Shown one piece after another: positions 45,581 through 54,241 of a DNA stretch of 64,000 bases. Under the pieces are notes generated by a model that was not told the DNA's origin, made no database searches, and saw only the letters and a list, made by a program, of their open reading frames with translations. Origin of the DNA: QANA01 sp963665505 (GTDB taxonomy: Bacteria; Bacillota; Clostridia; Christensenellales; Christensenellaceae); assembly GCA_963665505.1 (NCBI GenBank), contig OY762275.1:1426001-1490000 (forward strand), in the 5' to 3' direction. The translations under genes were made by a program, and so were the position numbers. Positions within the stretch are counted from its first letter, which is position 1, and each line of letters opens with the position of its first letter.

Positions 45581-46465
45581 TCACATATACCCGTCCCTTC
45601 TGAGGTCTTCCAAACCGCCGCCCGTATCTTCCTTATCCTGCGCGCGGCCGGCTCTTTCGGCAATCTTGGAAAACTTACCTTCCTTCAGTTCCATGACGAT
45701 CTCTTCGACGTTTTTGGCCGTGGACTGCACGGGGTTTGTACAGGGCGCGCACCCAAGGGAACGGTAGCGCAGGCCGCTGCCGTTATCAAAGTATAGAGAA
45801 ACGACCGGGATCTTTTCCCGCAGTATATATTCCCAGATATCCAGCTCTGTCCAATCGAGCAGCGGATGGATACGCACATGCGTGCCCGGGGCAAATTCGG
45901 TTTTGTACTGGTTCCACAGTTCGGGCGGCTGATCAAATATGTCCCAGTCATTGTTTTTGTCGCGTGGCGAAAAATACCGTTCTTTCGACCGGCTGCCCTC
46001 TTCATCCGAACGGACGCCGACGATCACCCCCGTAAAGGGTTCTGTATTTTTATCCGGTTCATATTCTTCCGTCCGATGGTTCAGCCTGTATCGTACGCCG
46101 GTCCCGGACAGTACGCTTTTCAATGCCGCCGTCTTCAGATTTTTACAACACTGGATCCGGCTGACATTGCCGTCGGGGAAAGTCTCTTTCTTTTCTAAAG
46201 CCTCGGCATTTCCCCCGTAGATCATATCCAGCTTCCATTTTTTTGCAAGCGTATCCCTATATTCAATCATTTCGGGTATTTTATAATGGGTGTCGATATG
46301 CACAAGCGGCATCGGGACGTGCCCGAAAAAAGCCTTTCGCGCCAACCAGAGCATGGTCGTACTGTCCTTCCCGATAGACCAGAGCATGCAAAGGTTGCTA
46401 AACTGGCTATACGCTTCCCTTAAAATATGGATACTTTTATTTTCCAAGCGGTCAAGATGATTCAA
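45581..46465 (-). CDS. cysD: sulfate adenylyltransferase subunit 2
   Basis: A 294-residue CysD, an ATP-PPi-loop enzyme (SIGKDSTTMLWLARKA). The TTG at 46465 is chosen because it gives the family's exact opening (MNHLDRLENKSIHILREAY) and has CGGAG 8 nt upstream; the frame stays open to an ATG at 46561 without conservation or ribosome site. It adenylates sulfate with CysN. It is divergent from the lasso precursor genes, which ties sulfate activation to this cluster. Confidence 0.93.
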   Translation of the reverse strand: MNHLDRLENKSIHILREAYSQFSNLCMLWSIGKDSTTMLWLARKAFFGHVPMPLVHIDTHYKIPEMIEYRDTLAKKWKLDMIYGGNAEALEKKETFPDGNVSRIQCCKNLKTAALKSVLSGTGVRYRLNHRTEEYEPDKNTEPFTGVIVGVRSDEEGSRSKERYFSPRDKNNDWDIFDQPPELWNQYKTEFAPGTHVRIHPLLDWTELDIWEYILREKIPVVSLYFDNGSGLRYRSLGCAPCTNPVQSTAKNVEEIVMELKEGKFSKIAERAGRAQDKEDTGGGLEDLRRDGYM

Positions 46466-46627
46466 AAGTTTTGCTCCGTTATTAAAATGATCGTATACTT
46501 CATATTGTGTACGTAAAATATTATCCTCCAAATTCCCATCTTTTTCAACAATTAATAGCATTTAAACCAATTCAAAAAAATATCTGCCATTTTATATAGA
46601 AATCAGGAATAATTTTCCTGTTTGCTA

Positions 46628-46657
46628 TTGACCAATTTATGGTATTGATTATATAAT
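46628..46657 (+). promoter_or_regulatory. promoter of the lasso precursor genes
   Basis: -35 TTGACC (46628-46633), 18-nt spacer, -10 TATAAT (46652-46657). Start of transcription near 46664, about 33 nt before the first precursor. The divergent cysD promoter was not identified. Confidence 0.75.
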
Positions 46658-46696
46658 ATTAACAGTATCAAATACAGCATTAGGGAGAAAGATACT

Positions 46697-46813
46697 ATGG
46701 ACAAAAAATTAGTTTGGACGACCCCCTCTTTGAAGATGATCTGCGTAAAATTCACCGCCAGCGGCACCATGCCTGCCCCTGTGGAAATAGGTTCGTATTT
46801 TCCTGAAAGCTGA
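46697..46813 (+). CDS. lasso peptide precursor A1
   Basis: A 38-residue precursor with GGGAG upstream. The leader (1-21) carries W7-T-T-P10-S-L12 (the YxxPxL recognition motif with Trp for Tyr) and Thr20 at position -2. The predicted core is SGTMPAPVEIGSYFPES (17 aa): Ser1 amino group joined to the Glu9 side chain to form a nine-residue ring, with tail residues 10-17 threaded. Tyr13 and the C-terminal Ser17 are candidate sites for sulfation and phosphorylation. The layout matches paeninodin (core residue 1 to Asp9, C-terminal Ser phosphorylated). No mature product is shown by sequence. Confidence 0.85.
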   Translation: MDKKLVWTTPSLKMICVKFTASGTMPAPVEIGSYFPES

Positions 46814-46997
46814 CCGTTAACTTAAAAGTTATAGGCGCTTTTTTTAATTTGCGGCTTCTGTTTTTTGCATATATGCAAAACCAGAAATTGTTTTGGGTTC
46901 TTAAAATTTGCCGGATCGCGTTTTAACAGGCAAATACATACTTCGGAAACTTTTTATACATAAAATCAAGCCGTATCAAGCCGTAAAGGAGATTTTT

Positions 46998-47114
46998 ATG
47001 GACAAAAAATTAGTTTGGACGACCCCCTCTTTGAAGATGATCTGCGTAAAATTCACCGCCAGCGGCACCATGCCTGCCCCTGTGGAAATAGGTCCATATT
47101 TTCCTGAAAGCTGA
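46998..47114 (+). CDS. lasso peptide precursor A2
   Basis: A near-copy of A1: 115 of 117 nt are the same, and both changes fall in one core codon, giving Pro instead of Ser at core position 12 (core SGTMPAPVEIGPYFPES). An AAAGGAG site lies upstream. The 301-nt distance from A1 and the similar spacer show a recent tandem duplication. Confidence 0.85.
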   Translation: MDKKLVWTTPSLKMICVKFTASGTMPAPVEIGPYFPES

Positions 47115-47288
47115 TCGTTCACCTAAAAGTTATAGGTGCTTTTTTAATTTGCGGTTTCTGATTTTTACGTATTTGCAAAACCAGAAAATGGTTTGAATTC
47201 TTAAAATTTGCCGGATCCCATTTTAACAGATAAATACATGTTCCAAAAACTTTAAAAAAACAAACGCACATCCTAAAAGAAGATTCTT

Positions 47289-47405
47289 ATGGGTAAAAGA
47301 TTCGTTTGGACGACCCCCATCTTAAAAACGATTTGTGTACAATCCACTGCCAGCGGCGGTCCGTTCCGGCCTTTTGAGGCAACAACCTACTATGTTTGGA
47401 GTTGA
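47289..47405 (+). CDS. lasso peptide precursor A3 (diverged)
   Basis: A 38-residue precursor with the same leader plan (W7, P10, L12, C16, T20) but a very different core, SGGPFRPFEATTYYVWS. Ser1, Gly2, Glu9, Tyr13 and the terminal Ser17 are kept, so ring size and both proposed modification sites are conserved while the rest varies. The ribosome site (AAGAAG) is weaker than for A1/A2. Confidence 0.82.
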   Translation: MGKRFVWTTPILKTICVQSTASGGPFRPFEATTYYVWS

Positions 47406-47498
47406 TCCCGGGCGAAAAAACTTGCCTGTCGACGTGTTTTGTCTTGCTCTTGGCCGATGCCGGATGGAAGAGAATTGCCGCCACGTGTTTATGAGTAT

Positions 47499-47549
47499 AA
47501 AAAAGGATTTCTGATTTTACGGATATACGAAAATCAGAAATCCTTTTTT
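47499..47549. terminator. bidirectional terminator between precursors and cyclase
   Basis: Perfect 18-bp stem AAAAGGATTTCTGATTTT (47501-47518) with its complement at 47530-47547, with T6 on the right and A6 on the left. It ends both the plus-strand precursor transcript and the minus-strand cyclase operon. Confidence 0.88.
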
Positions 47550-47555
47550 ATGGGT

Positions 47556-49400
47556 TTATACGCTTTTTAAAATCTGTTGAATGGAAAAACAACCCTTGAG
47601 CTTTTTTAGAAGTGAAAGGTGTGTTTTTAACGCCACATTTTTGGAAGCGGAGGCGGAGAGCCCGCGTGCCCTTTGGAACGCATCCCAATCGATATAGGGC
47701 GCAAAAAGTTCCCGGTCGATCTTATCGGCGATATCTTCCACATTTTCTGCCGCCCTTTCCTGGTGCAGGAAAGCAGATTTCGCAGGATCGTCCTTGATAA
47801 AATAGTCGTTGAACTGTTCCGGCAAAATACCTGCAAAGGCTTTGCGGAAGATGTATCGGTTCATCCCCTGCTTATAGTAGATATACCTGGGGACGGAAAG
47901 GGCAAAATCCACGACCCGGTAATCCAGATATGGGTAAAGATGCTGCACGCCGAACACGGGATCCAACTGTGCCGAAAGTTCTGTCCTGCTCTGAATGACA
48001 CCGTACTGGATATGCTTAGCCGCGTCCACGGTAAAGTAAAGGATATCTTTTTTGCAGTGCCGGCGCATTCTCTTTTTGAACTTTTTGTTCAGGATATCCG
48101 GCAGATCTTTGCCCGGATTCCCAAAATAGCTGAACGGGCGGAACCATTGCCGCACGGTACTGGAGGCAATCACTTTCAAAAAGCGCCAGGGCGATCCTTT
48201 TGCCAGCCAACGTGCCTGTTTCAGGTAGTACCCCACATAACCCTGCAGCAAGATCTGGTAAAGATTGACGCGCATGCTGGCCGCTTCATCCCCGCCCCAG
48301 CCGCTGAAGATGTTCTTTACGTCTTTGGAAGACAAGTATTTTAATTCGCGGCAAAAGATCTCTCCCCCATTCACTGCTGTTTCAGGCAGCCACTGCACCG
48401 CGGGCATATCCGCATATAACGGATCGCTGGGGTCCATATACGTACAGTGCAGCCCCTCTTGCCGGCAGACTGCTTCGATCTGTTCCCGTTCGTCTTTCGG
48501 CTGGGTTTCCATACGCGTATACGGCGGCGACCAGGAATACAATTCTTCCAGTTTTTGGTTTTTCTTGGCAAGCGCCCGGTTCACCAAAACTGTGATCACG
48601 GAAGAATCCAGCCCGCCGCTGATCTCTGTCCCGATCTTCCCCGCCACACCGTTGACGCGCAGTCCTACCGCGTCTTCGATAAGGGCGTACAGCTTCTTCC
48701 AGTATTCTTTCTCGCTTCCATAAACAATCTTTTCCTCACCCGGTGCCCAATATTTATTTTTCCGGATGCCCGTGCCCTCCACCAGCAAGGTGTGCGCCTG
48801 CGGCAACCTTTTCACCTGCTCAAAAAAAGTGGCCTCCGTATCGATATGGTAAATATAGCTCAATGAAGCGTAAACCTGGACTTCGTCCAGTTGTTTCCCC
48901 ACAAAGGGCAGGCCAAGAAACGCCCGGTAGTCCGTCGCAAAAGCAAAAATAGCGCCATCAAAAAAATAGTACAGCGGGCGGATGCCCAGGTGGTCGCGTG
49001 CGATGAACAGGTGTTTTTTTTGTTTGTCCCATACCGCGAAGGCAAAGTCCCCGTTGATATGCTCCGGACACACTTCGCCCCATTTCTCATAGGCTTCCCA
49101 AAGCAGGCCCTGGGTCGAAATATCTCCCGGCAAGCCGAGTTCCTCTGCCAGCGCAGCCCGGTTCCAGATGAGCGCATCGCAAACAAGCATTGTCCCCTGC
49201 TTCTTATCGGAATAAACCGGCACATCGCTCTGCCTATAGGCGCCGGATTTTGCAAGGCAACAACCTAGGGCGATGTTCCCATCGATTAAAATGTCTTGCG
49301 CATCCGGCCCATACCGGCGCATTTCATCGCGCATTTTCTGCAGATGCTTTTCTTCTACCGTTCCGCCGTTCAGGCAAAATATCCCAAAAATCGAACTCAT
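47556..49400 (-). CDS. lasso peptide macrolactam synthetase (asparagine-synthetase-like)
   Basis: A 614-residue protein with the asparagine synthetase B fold. It activates the core Glu/Asp side chain as AMP ester and joins it to the core N-terminus. The N-terminus is MSSIFGIFCLNGG, without the Cys2 of true AsnB, so the glutaminase half is not catalytic, as in McjC/LasC proteins. The synthetase loop SGGLDSSVIT is intact. The ATG at 49400 overlaps the PqqD-like gene by 4 nt. The last gene of the operon. Confidence 0.93.
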   Translation of the reverse strand: MSSIFGIFCLNGGTVEEKHLQKMRDEMRRYGPDAQDILIDGNIALGCCLAKSGAYRQSDVPVYSDKKQGTMLVCDALIWNRAALAEELGLPGDISTQGLLWEAYEKWGEVCPEHINGDFAFAVWDKQKKHLFIARDHLGIRPLYYFFDGAIFAFATDYRAFLGLPFVGKQLDEVQVYASLSYIYHIDTEATFFEQVKRLPQAHTLLVEGTGIRKNKYWAPGEEKIVYGSEKEYWKKLYALIEDAVGLRVNGVAGKIGTEISGGLDSSVITVLVNRALAKKNQKLEELYSWSPPYTRMETQPKDEREQIEAVCRQEGLHCTYMDPSDPLYADMPAVQWLPETAVNGGEIFCRELKYLSSKDVKNIFSGWGGDEAASMRVNLYQILLQGYVGYYLKQARWLAKGSPWRFLKVIASSTVRQWFRPFSYFGNPGKDLPDILNKKFKKRMRRHCKKDILYFTVDAAKHIQYGVIQSRTELSAQLDPVFGVQHLYPYLDYRVVDFALSVPRYIYYKQGMNRYIFRKAFAGILPEQFNDYFIKDDPAKSAFLHQERAAENVEDIADKIDRELFAPYIDWDAFQRARGLSASASKNVALKTHLSLLKKLKGCFSIQQILKSV

Positions 49401-49678
49401 TCTTTTTCCAACAGCCCTTCTTTGTACGTGTCGTTTAGAAAAGATAACACTTCCGCCTCGCATTGCCGGCGTGTGACGTCGTACTTCTCCAGCAGGTTCA
49501 CGATCAGCTTCTCGACCGAAACGGGATTTTTGAGCATGCCCCAAATCACGCCGCCCATTTTTCCGAGATTATAGTATTTTCCGCTCGCAACGCTCATCAT
49601 GACGGTCTCCCCATCCATGTCTGCCGTCACGAGTTCTTCCTTTGCCTTTACTACGGAACGTAGTGTAATGTCTTCCAT
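49397..49678 (-). CDS. PqqD-like lasso leader-binding protein (B1)
   Basis: A 93-residue PqqD-family RiPP recognition element. Motifs: SVASGKYYNLGKMGGVIWGML and the C-terminal helix ending in FLNDTYKEGLLEKE. It binds the precursor leader and hands it to the B2 peptidase. The ATG at 49678 has GGAGG 7 nt upstream. Confidence 0.92.
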   Translation of the reverse strand: MEDITLRSVVKAKEELVTADMDGETVMMSVASGKYYNLGKMGGVIWGMLKNPVSVEKLIVNLLEKYDVTRRQCEAEVLSFLNDTYKEGLLEKE

Positions 49679-49702
49679 AAGCTCTCCTCCCATTGTATGC
49701 TT

Positions 49703-50563
49703 TTATAAATAAACAGGCTCGTCCGCACTGTTCAGATATCCATATTGCCGCATCACAGCCCTGTGATCGGCGATGAGTTTGTCCCGTTGCGCATCGCTCA
49801 GGTGATTCCGCCAATCCCCGGTTTTCCCGGCCCGGAAAAAAGAGGACAGCCCCGCAGGCTTCTCGCCGAACCCGTTCTTTTCTTCTTCCGCTTTCATTTT
49901 TTTAAAATCGGAAAGCTCTATCGCCCGTTGTATCTGCGCATCGGTACAGTCCATCCCTATGAACCGCACAGCCCCCGTAAAGGCCGCTATGGGGTCGGCT
50001 TTCATATCTTCATACCGTAGAAAATAAACGGGAAACGCAGATACGCCCGCCCAGCTTTGCACATGCGCGCTCCATGTCAGCAGTTTCTGCCTGGTCTGGT
50101 TGGGCAGGCTGTCTTTGCTCCTGCAGAACGCGAATGTTTCGTCGTTCATATGTCTAATCGTTTCATCTAGACTTTTGGAGAGATGATTGGCTAAAGAAAC
50201 GGCCACGTCCAGCGGATTGCGCAGGATATACACGGCCTTTGCATTGACGGTGCCTAAGAGCGGGCTCCCGTCCGCAAGATAGGTATACGCATCGTGTACT
50301 TTGATAAACAGTCTCCTTTTTGCGACCGTTGCGATATAGTTATAGACTGCCGGGCGCAGCGTATCGATTTCCTCCGGAGTCAGATTGGACGTTTCGATGC
50401 CCGTTATCTCATCCAGAGTGCTCCTTGCACTGAATATCCCGTCCGTTTTCATTTGATTGATATCGACCTTCTCGTCCTTTCCTTCGAGAAGATGGGAAAT
50501 AAAGGCCCGAAGCCATGTATTACCCGATTTTGGGTAGGACGCCAGCCAGATGATCCCGTTCAT
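49703..50563 (-). CDS. PAPS-dependent sulfotransferase
   Basis: A 286-residue Sulfotransfer_1 protein. The 5'-phosphosulfate loop YPKSGNTWLRAF (9-20), the 3'-phosphate motif RNPLDVAVSLANH and the cytosolic-type GKTGDWRNHL near the C-terminus are intact; the catalytic His is probably in KVHDAYT. It overlaps kinase 1 by 4 nt and lies inside the lasso operon, so its most likely substrate is the lasso peptide (Tyr13 or a Ser/Thr) or its precursor. CysD and CysNC across the precursor genes can supply PAPS. Confidence 0.9.
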   Translation of the reverse strand: MNGIIWLASYPKSGNTWLRAFISHLLEGKDEKVDINQMKTDGIFSARSTLDEITGIETSNLTPEEIDTLRPAVYNYIATVAKRRLFIKVHDAYTYLADGSPLLGTVNAKAVYILRNPLDVAVSLANHLSKSLDETIRHMNDETFAFCRSKDSLPNQTRQKLLTWSAHVQSWAGVSAFPVYFLRYEDMKADPIAAFTGAVRFIGMDCTDAQIQRAIELSDFKKMKAEEEKNGFGEKPAGLSSFFRAGKTGDWRNHLSDAQRDKLIADHRAVMRQYGYLNSADEPVYL

Positions 50564-51456
50564 ATTTCCAACACCTCCAGTATGCGACCTACCGTCTTTT
50601 CGACTTCGCGTCCCAAATGGGAAAAAGAAATCCGCTTGTAAGGAAGCATCGCAAGCATCGCAAACTGTTTTAGCCGTTTCTGCGGGTCTGATGCGATCTG
50701 CCCGAAAAAAGTATTCTTCAAAAGGCTTTCAAACCTGCTGCTCCCACGGACCGGCTCTATTTCGATCGCTTTCTTATTGTACATTTTGAGCTCGACAATT
50801 TCGGAAAGGGCCGCAGGTTCCGGAGAAAACCCGTCTTCTATATTGAACAGATACTTTTCCAGCCCCTGCCGCACAGGCTGCAGAAGGTGCACGTCTTTCC
50901 CGCTCCGCGCAAGCGCATCCCGCCATACATAGAGCCGGGGATACCCCGGGAAAACCACAGGTTTCCCCTGCACAAGCCCGACGGCACAGATTTCATCCGA
51001 AAGCAATTTATATCCCCGGTCATAGAGCGAAAGAGCGATCGTCGTCTTGCCCACCGAAGTGGGCGCAAGGAAAGCGACCGTTTCCCCCCCTATATTCGCG
51101 GCAAATCCATGCAGTACAAGAAGGCCCCTCTGCTGCAAAAGCGCCGCCAGTACCGTGCACAGCAGAAATACGCGTATATCTTCTTCCCTTCCAGCCGCAT
51201 CCGGTTCTATCAGGACGCGTTTTCCCTCTTCGGCATAGTATTTTGCGGTCCCTTCCACTCTGAGCAGAAACTGCCCGGCCGCAAGCTCATACCACGGCGT
51301 CTTTTCCAAAGGTGCTTCGATATGCGCCGGAACATGCCCGAACTCTATCGAAACATCCGCGGGACCTTCCGATGTAAAAAGTTCTGGCAGCCACAAAGCG
51401 GATTCGATCCGGAGGCCAAAGACCGTGTAGTTTTTTTTCTTTTCCAATATTTTCAC
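50560..51456 (-). CDS. HPr-kinase-like lasso peptide kinase, copy 1
   Basis: A 298-residue protein of the HprK-like group found in paeninodin-type clusters, where such kinases phosphorylate the C-terminal Ser of the precursor. The nucleotide loop is LAPTSVGKTTIALSL: the first Gly of Walker A is Ala. LVLHGFAANI and LLSDEICAV correspond to the conserved surrounding motifs. The start is uncertain (GTG at 51456, or TTG at 51447 with better GGAAGAG spacing). It may be a less active or differently specific kinase than copy 2. Confidence 0.82.
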   Translation of the reverse strand: MKILEKKKNYTVFGLRIESALWLPELFTSEGPADVSIEFGHVPAHIEAPLEKTPWYELAAGQFLLRVEGTAKYYAEEGKRVLIEPDAAGREEDIRVFLLCTVLAALLQQRGLLVLHGFAANIGGETVAFLAPTSVGKTTIALSLYDRGYKLLSDEICAVGLVQGKPVVFPGYPRLYVWRDALARSGKDVHLLQPVRQGLEKYLFNIEDGFSPEPAALSEIVELKMYNKKAIEIEPVRGSSRFESLLKNTFFGQIASDPQKRLKQFAMLAMLPYKRISFSHLGREVEKTVGRILEVLEI

Positions 51457-51504
51457 TCTTCCAACGATCCATTTTAGTTAGAACGGATCATTTTTTCTTT
51501 TTTA

Positions 51505-52419
51505 TCATGCCAGCACAGAAACGACATTTTCTTCGATCGCAGAAACAAGCTCGTCCAACATAAAACCTGTTTTAGGACGCAACACGCGGAAAATCCTGGT
51601 TTTTTCCGCCACGGCGGCACATTGGCTGAAATGCACGGCACTCCTCTGCTGGCCCTTTAAAAATCGGTACCTATACGTATTCTGGATAAGCGCAACCAAC
51701 TTTTTCATATCGTTGACCCGCTGTATTTCGATCCGTTCTCTGTCCCCGGCTTCCAATATATAAACATCGCTGAGCAGGGAAACCTCCCCGCAATAGTGCG
51801 TCTTTATCCCGATTCGGTATTTTTCTATTTCCTTTTTGACAGGCTCCAAGCCGTCGGTCGCTAAACCGAACTGCTCCGCCATATCTTTCCACAGCTTCAG
51901 GCTGGGGAAACCGGGTAGGATATAAGGCTTTTTGTCCTCCCCCAATTTAAGGGCGCAAACATCGTCTGCAAGTACCCTGTAATTTCTTTTTCCAAAGGCC
52001 GCCGCCAATGTAGATTTCCCTATGCCCGATTTTCCGGTCAGTATGATCCCCCTCCCGCGTATGACAACGGAGGAACCGTGCAGCACCAAAAACCCTCTTT
52101 GCTGCAGCAGGGCGGCGAAAACGGACCCGAGCAAAAAAAGCCGGATATCGGACGCATCCCGGTCAATGTACGGCTCTATGACGATTTCCCGTCCGTCCTT
52201 CACATAGTACCCCGCGACATTCCCCCACCTGAAAAGGAAGTGATCGGGCGCGGCCTGGAAAGCGTTCCTTTTATCGATAACATCCGGCAATTCGCACGGG
52301 ACACTGCCCAGCCGGATGACAACATCCGGAATACCGTCCTCCGCCGTCTCCAGTTCGGGGATGCATAGTTCAGACGAAAAAAACAGCCCGTACGCTTTAT
52401 AAAAATACATCTTGTTCAT
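51505..52419 (-). CDS. HPr-kinase-like lasso peptide kinase, copy 2
   Basis: A 304-residue paralogue of copy 1 with the canonical loop LTGKSGIGKSTLAAAF, FLVLHGSSVVIRG before it and VLADDVCALKL after it. The ATG at 52419 has AAAAGG upstream. The two copies share domain order but differ widely in sequence, so the duplication is old. It is the best candidate for phosphorylating the conserved C-terminal Ser of the precursors. Confidence 0.85.
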   Translation of the reverse strand: MNKMYFYKAYGLFFSSELCIPELETAEDGIPDVVIRLGSVPCELPDVIDKRNAFQAAPDHFLFRWGNVAGYYVKDGREIVIEPYIDRDASDIRLFLLGSVFAALLQQRGFLVLHGSSVVIRGRGIILTGKSGIGKSTLAAAFGKRNYRVLADDVCALKLGEDKKPYILPGFPSLKLWKDMAEQFGLATDGLEPVKKEIEKYRIGIKTHYCGEVSLLSDVYILEAGDRERIEIQRVNDMKKLVALIQNTYRYRFLKGQQRSAVHFSQCAAVAEKTRIFRVLRPKTGFMLDELVSAIEENVVSVLA

Positions 52420-52444
52420 AAGCACCTTTTAAATTTCCGCAAAC

Positions 52445-54241
52445 TCATTCTATCGTATTTTTCTCGACATCCAGCACGTTTTTGAAAAACCCGTTTTTCT
52501 CTTCCGTAAGCATCCGGTAGGACCCCTGTTCCACAATCTTGCCCGCATCGATGACGATGATGGTATCGGCATTTTTTATCGTGGACAGCCGGTGTGCGAT
52601 GATGAGTACCGTTAATTTCCCCGAAAGCGATTCGATCGCCTGCTGTATTCTATATTCATTTTCGCTGTCCAGCGCACTGGTGGCTTCATCCAGCACCAAT
52701 ATTTCCGGTTTTCTTAAGAGCGCACGGGCCAGCACGATCCGTTGCCTTTCTCCGCCCGAGAGGCGGACGCCGTTATCTCCAATGACCGTATCCACCCCCT
52801 GGGATAATTTTTGAACAAATCCGACGGCGGCCGACATCTCAAGCGCAGCATCGATCTCCCTATCGGATGCGCCGGGGGTAAACCGCAACAAATTTTCTTT
52901 GATCGTGCCGTTGAACAGGAAAGGATCCTGCGGAACATAGCCGATACGCTTCCGCCATTGTGCCATCGTCGTTTCATCTATCGCCTTGCCGCCTACGGTT
53001 ATGTGTCCTTCCGTAGGCCTGAGCAGCCCCAACAGCATATCCACGATCGTGCTTTTCCCCGCGCCTGACCGCCCTACCAAAGCCGTCATTTTTTTCGCTT
53101 TGATTTCAAAATCCAGACCGGAAAGCCCGAACCCTTCGGTATGGTCATAGCAAAACCCTACGTTTTCAAACCGTATCGTTGCATCCGAAGGGATCGTATT
53201 CGCTCCGTCAGCAACAGGGCCTATCGTTTCCTCATGCCGGGCCAAGTCGTCCATCAGGTCTTTTAACCCGGTATAGGCAGGCATCATCGAAATCACGTTC
53301 TGCAGATTGTTTTGGAAGGACGAAAAAGACGGCCAGAGTTTCGCAAATACATAAATGATGACCAGCAGTGCCGTCGGCTGTATTTGCAGATACACGACCG
53401 AAACAAAAAACAAAAGACTGATGGCCACCGCAGCGCCTATGCTATAAAACATAGTGGATTCCGATTGCAGTCTTGTAAAATCGATCAAATTGCGCCTTGT
53501 TTTTTCGGTAGTTTCCGTGAAATTTTCCAGCTGCGCGTCTTCGATGCCATAGCTTTTCGCCTCTTTTATCCCGTTCAGCTGTTCCGTGATGCGGCTCATC
53601 AGTTCCTGGTTGACCCGACGAAGGGAACGCCCCAATTTTTTAGACTCCCGGAAAGTGCGATTCATATATTTTATAATAAGCGCACCGCACAGAAGCACGA
53701 AGACCGTCAGCGGGACGGACAACATGAACGCCACATATAATTGGAAGATAGCTACTATGGACTGCGAAATTATCTTCAGGAAAAAAATCGTACCCGATGC
53801 TACCCGCGTAATTTCATTCGTAAAGGCATTGGTAATATCCGAGCGTTTCTTTCCAATAAAGCATGTCCATTCCGCCCGTATCAGTTTTTCGTACAGGGAT
53901 ACGCGCAGATGTTTCGTATACCCTTGGATGATCTCGGTATTCAGAATCGAGACCTTCCTGTTTATAACGGCATGCAGTATGATCAGCGCCATATAAGCAA
54001 GCAGAATGAATATCAACTGGACGGACGGACTAAAAGCTTTTAGCAAATGCAGCACATCGTCCAGAAAAGGGAAATCCAGGCTGCTTTGTCCGGTTATCCC
54101 GGCAAGCGAAAGTAACGGGATCAATATGACGATCCCTATCCCGCTTGTCAGGCCATTTAAAATCAAAAATACGAGATTTAGGATGAATTTCGATTTTGAA
54201 TATCGGTATAATCCTTTTACATATGTAGAAAATGCTTTCAT
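52445..54241 (-). CDS. ABC exporter for the lasso peptide
   Basis: A 598-residue half-transporter with six membrane segments and an ATPase: Walker A VGRSGAGKST, signature RLSGGERQRI, Walker B ILVLDEATSALD, AHRLST. The start ATG at 54241 overlaps the nucleotidyltransferase gene by 4 nt. No C39 peptidase domain is present, as expected for lasso exporters (LasD/McjD), which may also give self-immunity. Confidence 0.9.
   Translation of the reverse strand: MKAFSTYVKGLYRYSKSKFILNLVFLILNGLTSGIGIVILIPLLSLAGITGQSSLDFPFLDDVLHLLKAFSPSVQLIFILLAYMALIILHAVINRKVSILNTEIIQGYTKHLRVSLYEKLIRAEWTCFIGKKRSDITNAFTNEITRVASGTIFFLKIISQSIVAIFQLYVAFMLSVPLTVFVLLCGALIIKYMNRTFRESKKLGRSLRRVNQELMSRITEQLNGIKEAKSYGIEDAQLENFTETTEKTRRNLIDFTRLQSESTMFYSIGAAVAISLLFFVSVVYLQIQPTALLVIIYVFAKLWPSFSSFQNNLQNVISMMPAYTGLKDLMDDLARHEETIGPVADGANTIPSDATIRFENVGFCYDHTEGFGLSGLDFEIKAKKMTALVGRSGAGKSTIVDMLLGLLRPTEGHITVGGKAIDETTMAQWRKRIGYVPQDPFLFNGTIKENLLRFTPGASDREIDAALEMSAAVGFVQKLSQGVDTVIGDNGVRLSGGERQRIVLARALLRKPEILVLDEATSALDSENEYRIQQAIESLSGKLTVLIIAHRLSTIKNADTIIVIDAGKIVEQGSYRMLTEEKNGFFKNVLDVEKNTIE

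Larger units (their letters stand above)
46680..47288 (+). repeat. tandem ~300-nt repeats carrying the precursor genes
   Basis: Two units, 46680-46981 and 46982-47288, each made of a precursor gene plus a spacer of about 180 nt. The spacers share blocks such as TTAAAATTTGCCGGATC, AAAAGTTATAGG and TTTTTTAATTTGCGG. A third, more diverged copy of the gene follows without the spacer. Confidence 0.8.

Noticed and set aside
46680..47405. CRISPR-like array from regularly spaced repeats
   Set aside because: The repeat period is about 300 nt and the repeats are protein-coding precursor genes; there are no short repeats with unique spacers and no cas genes.
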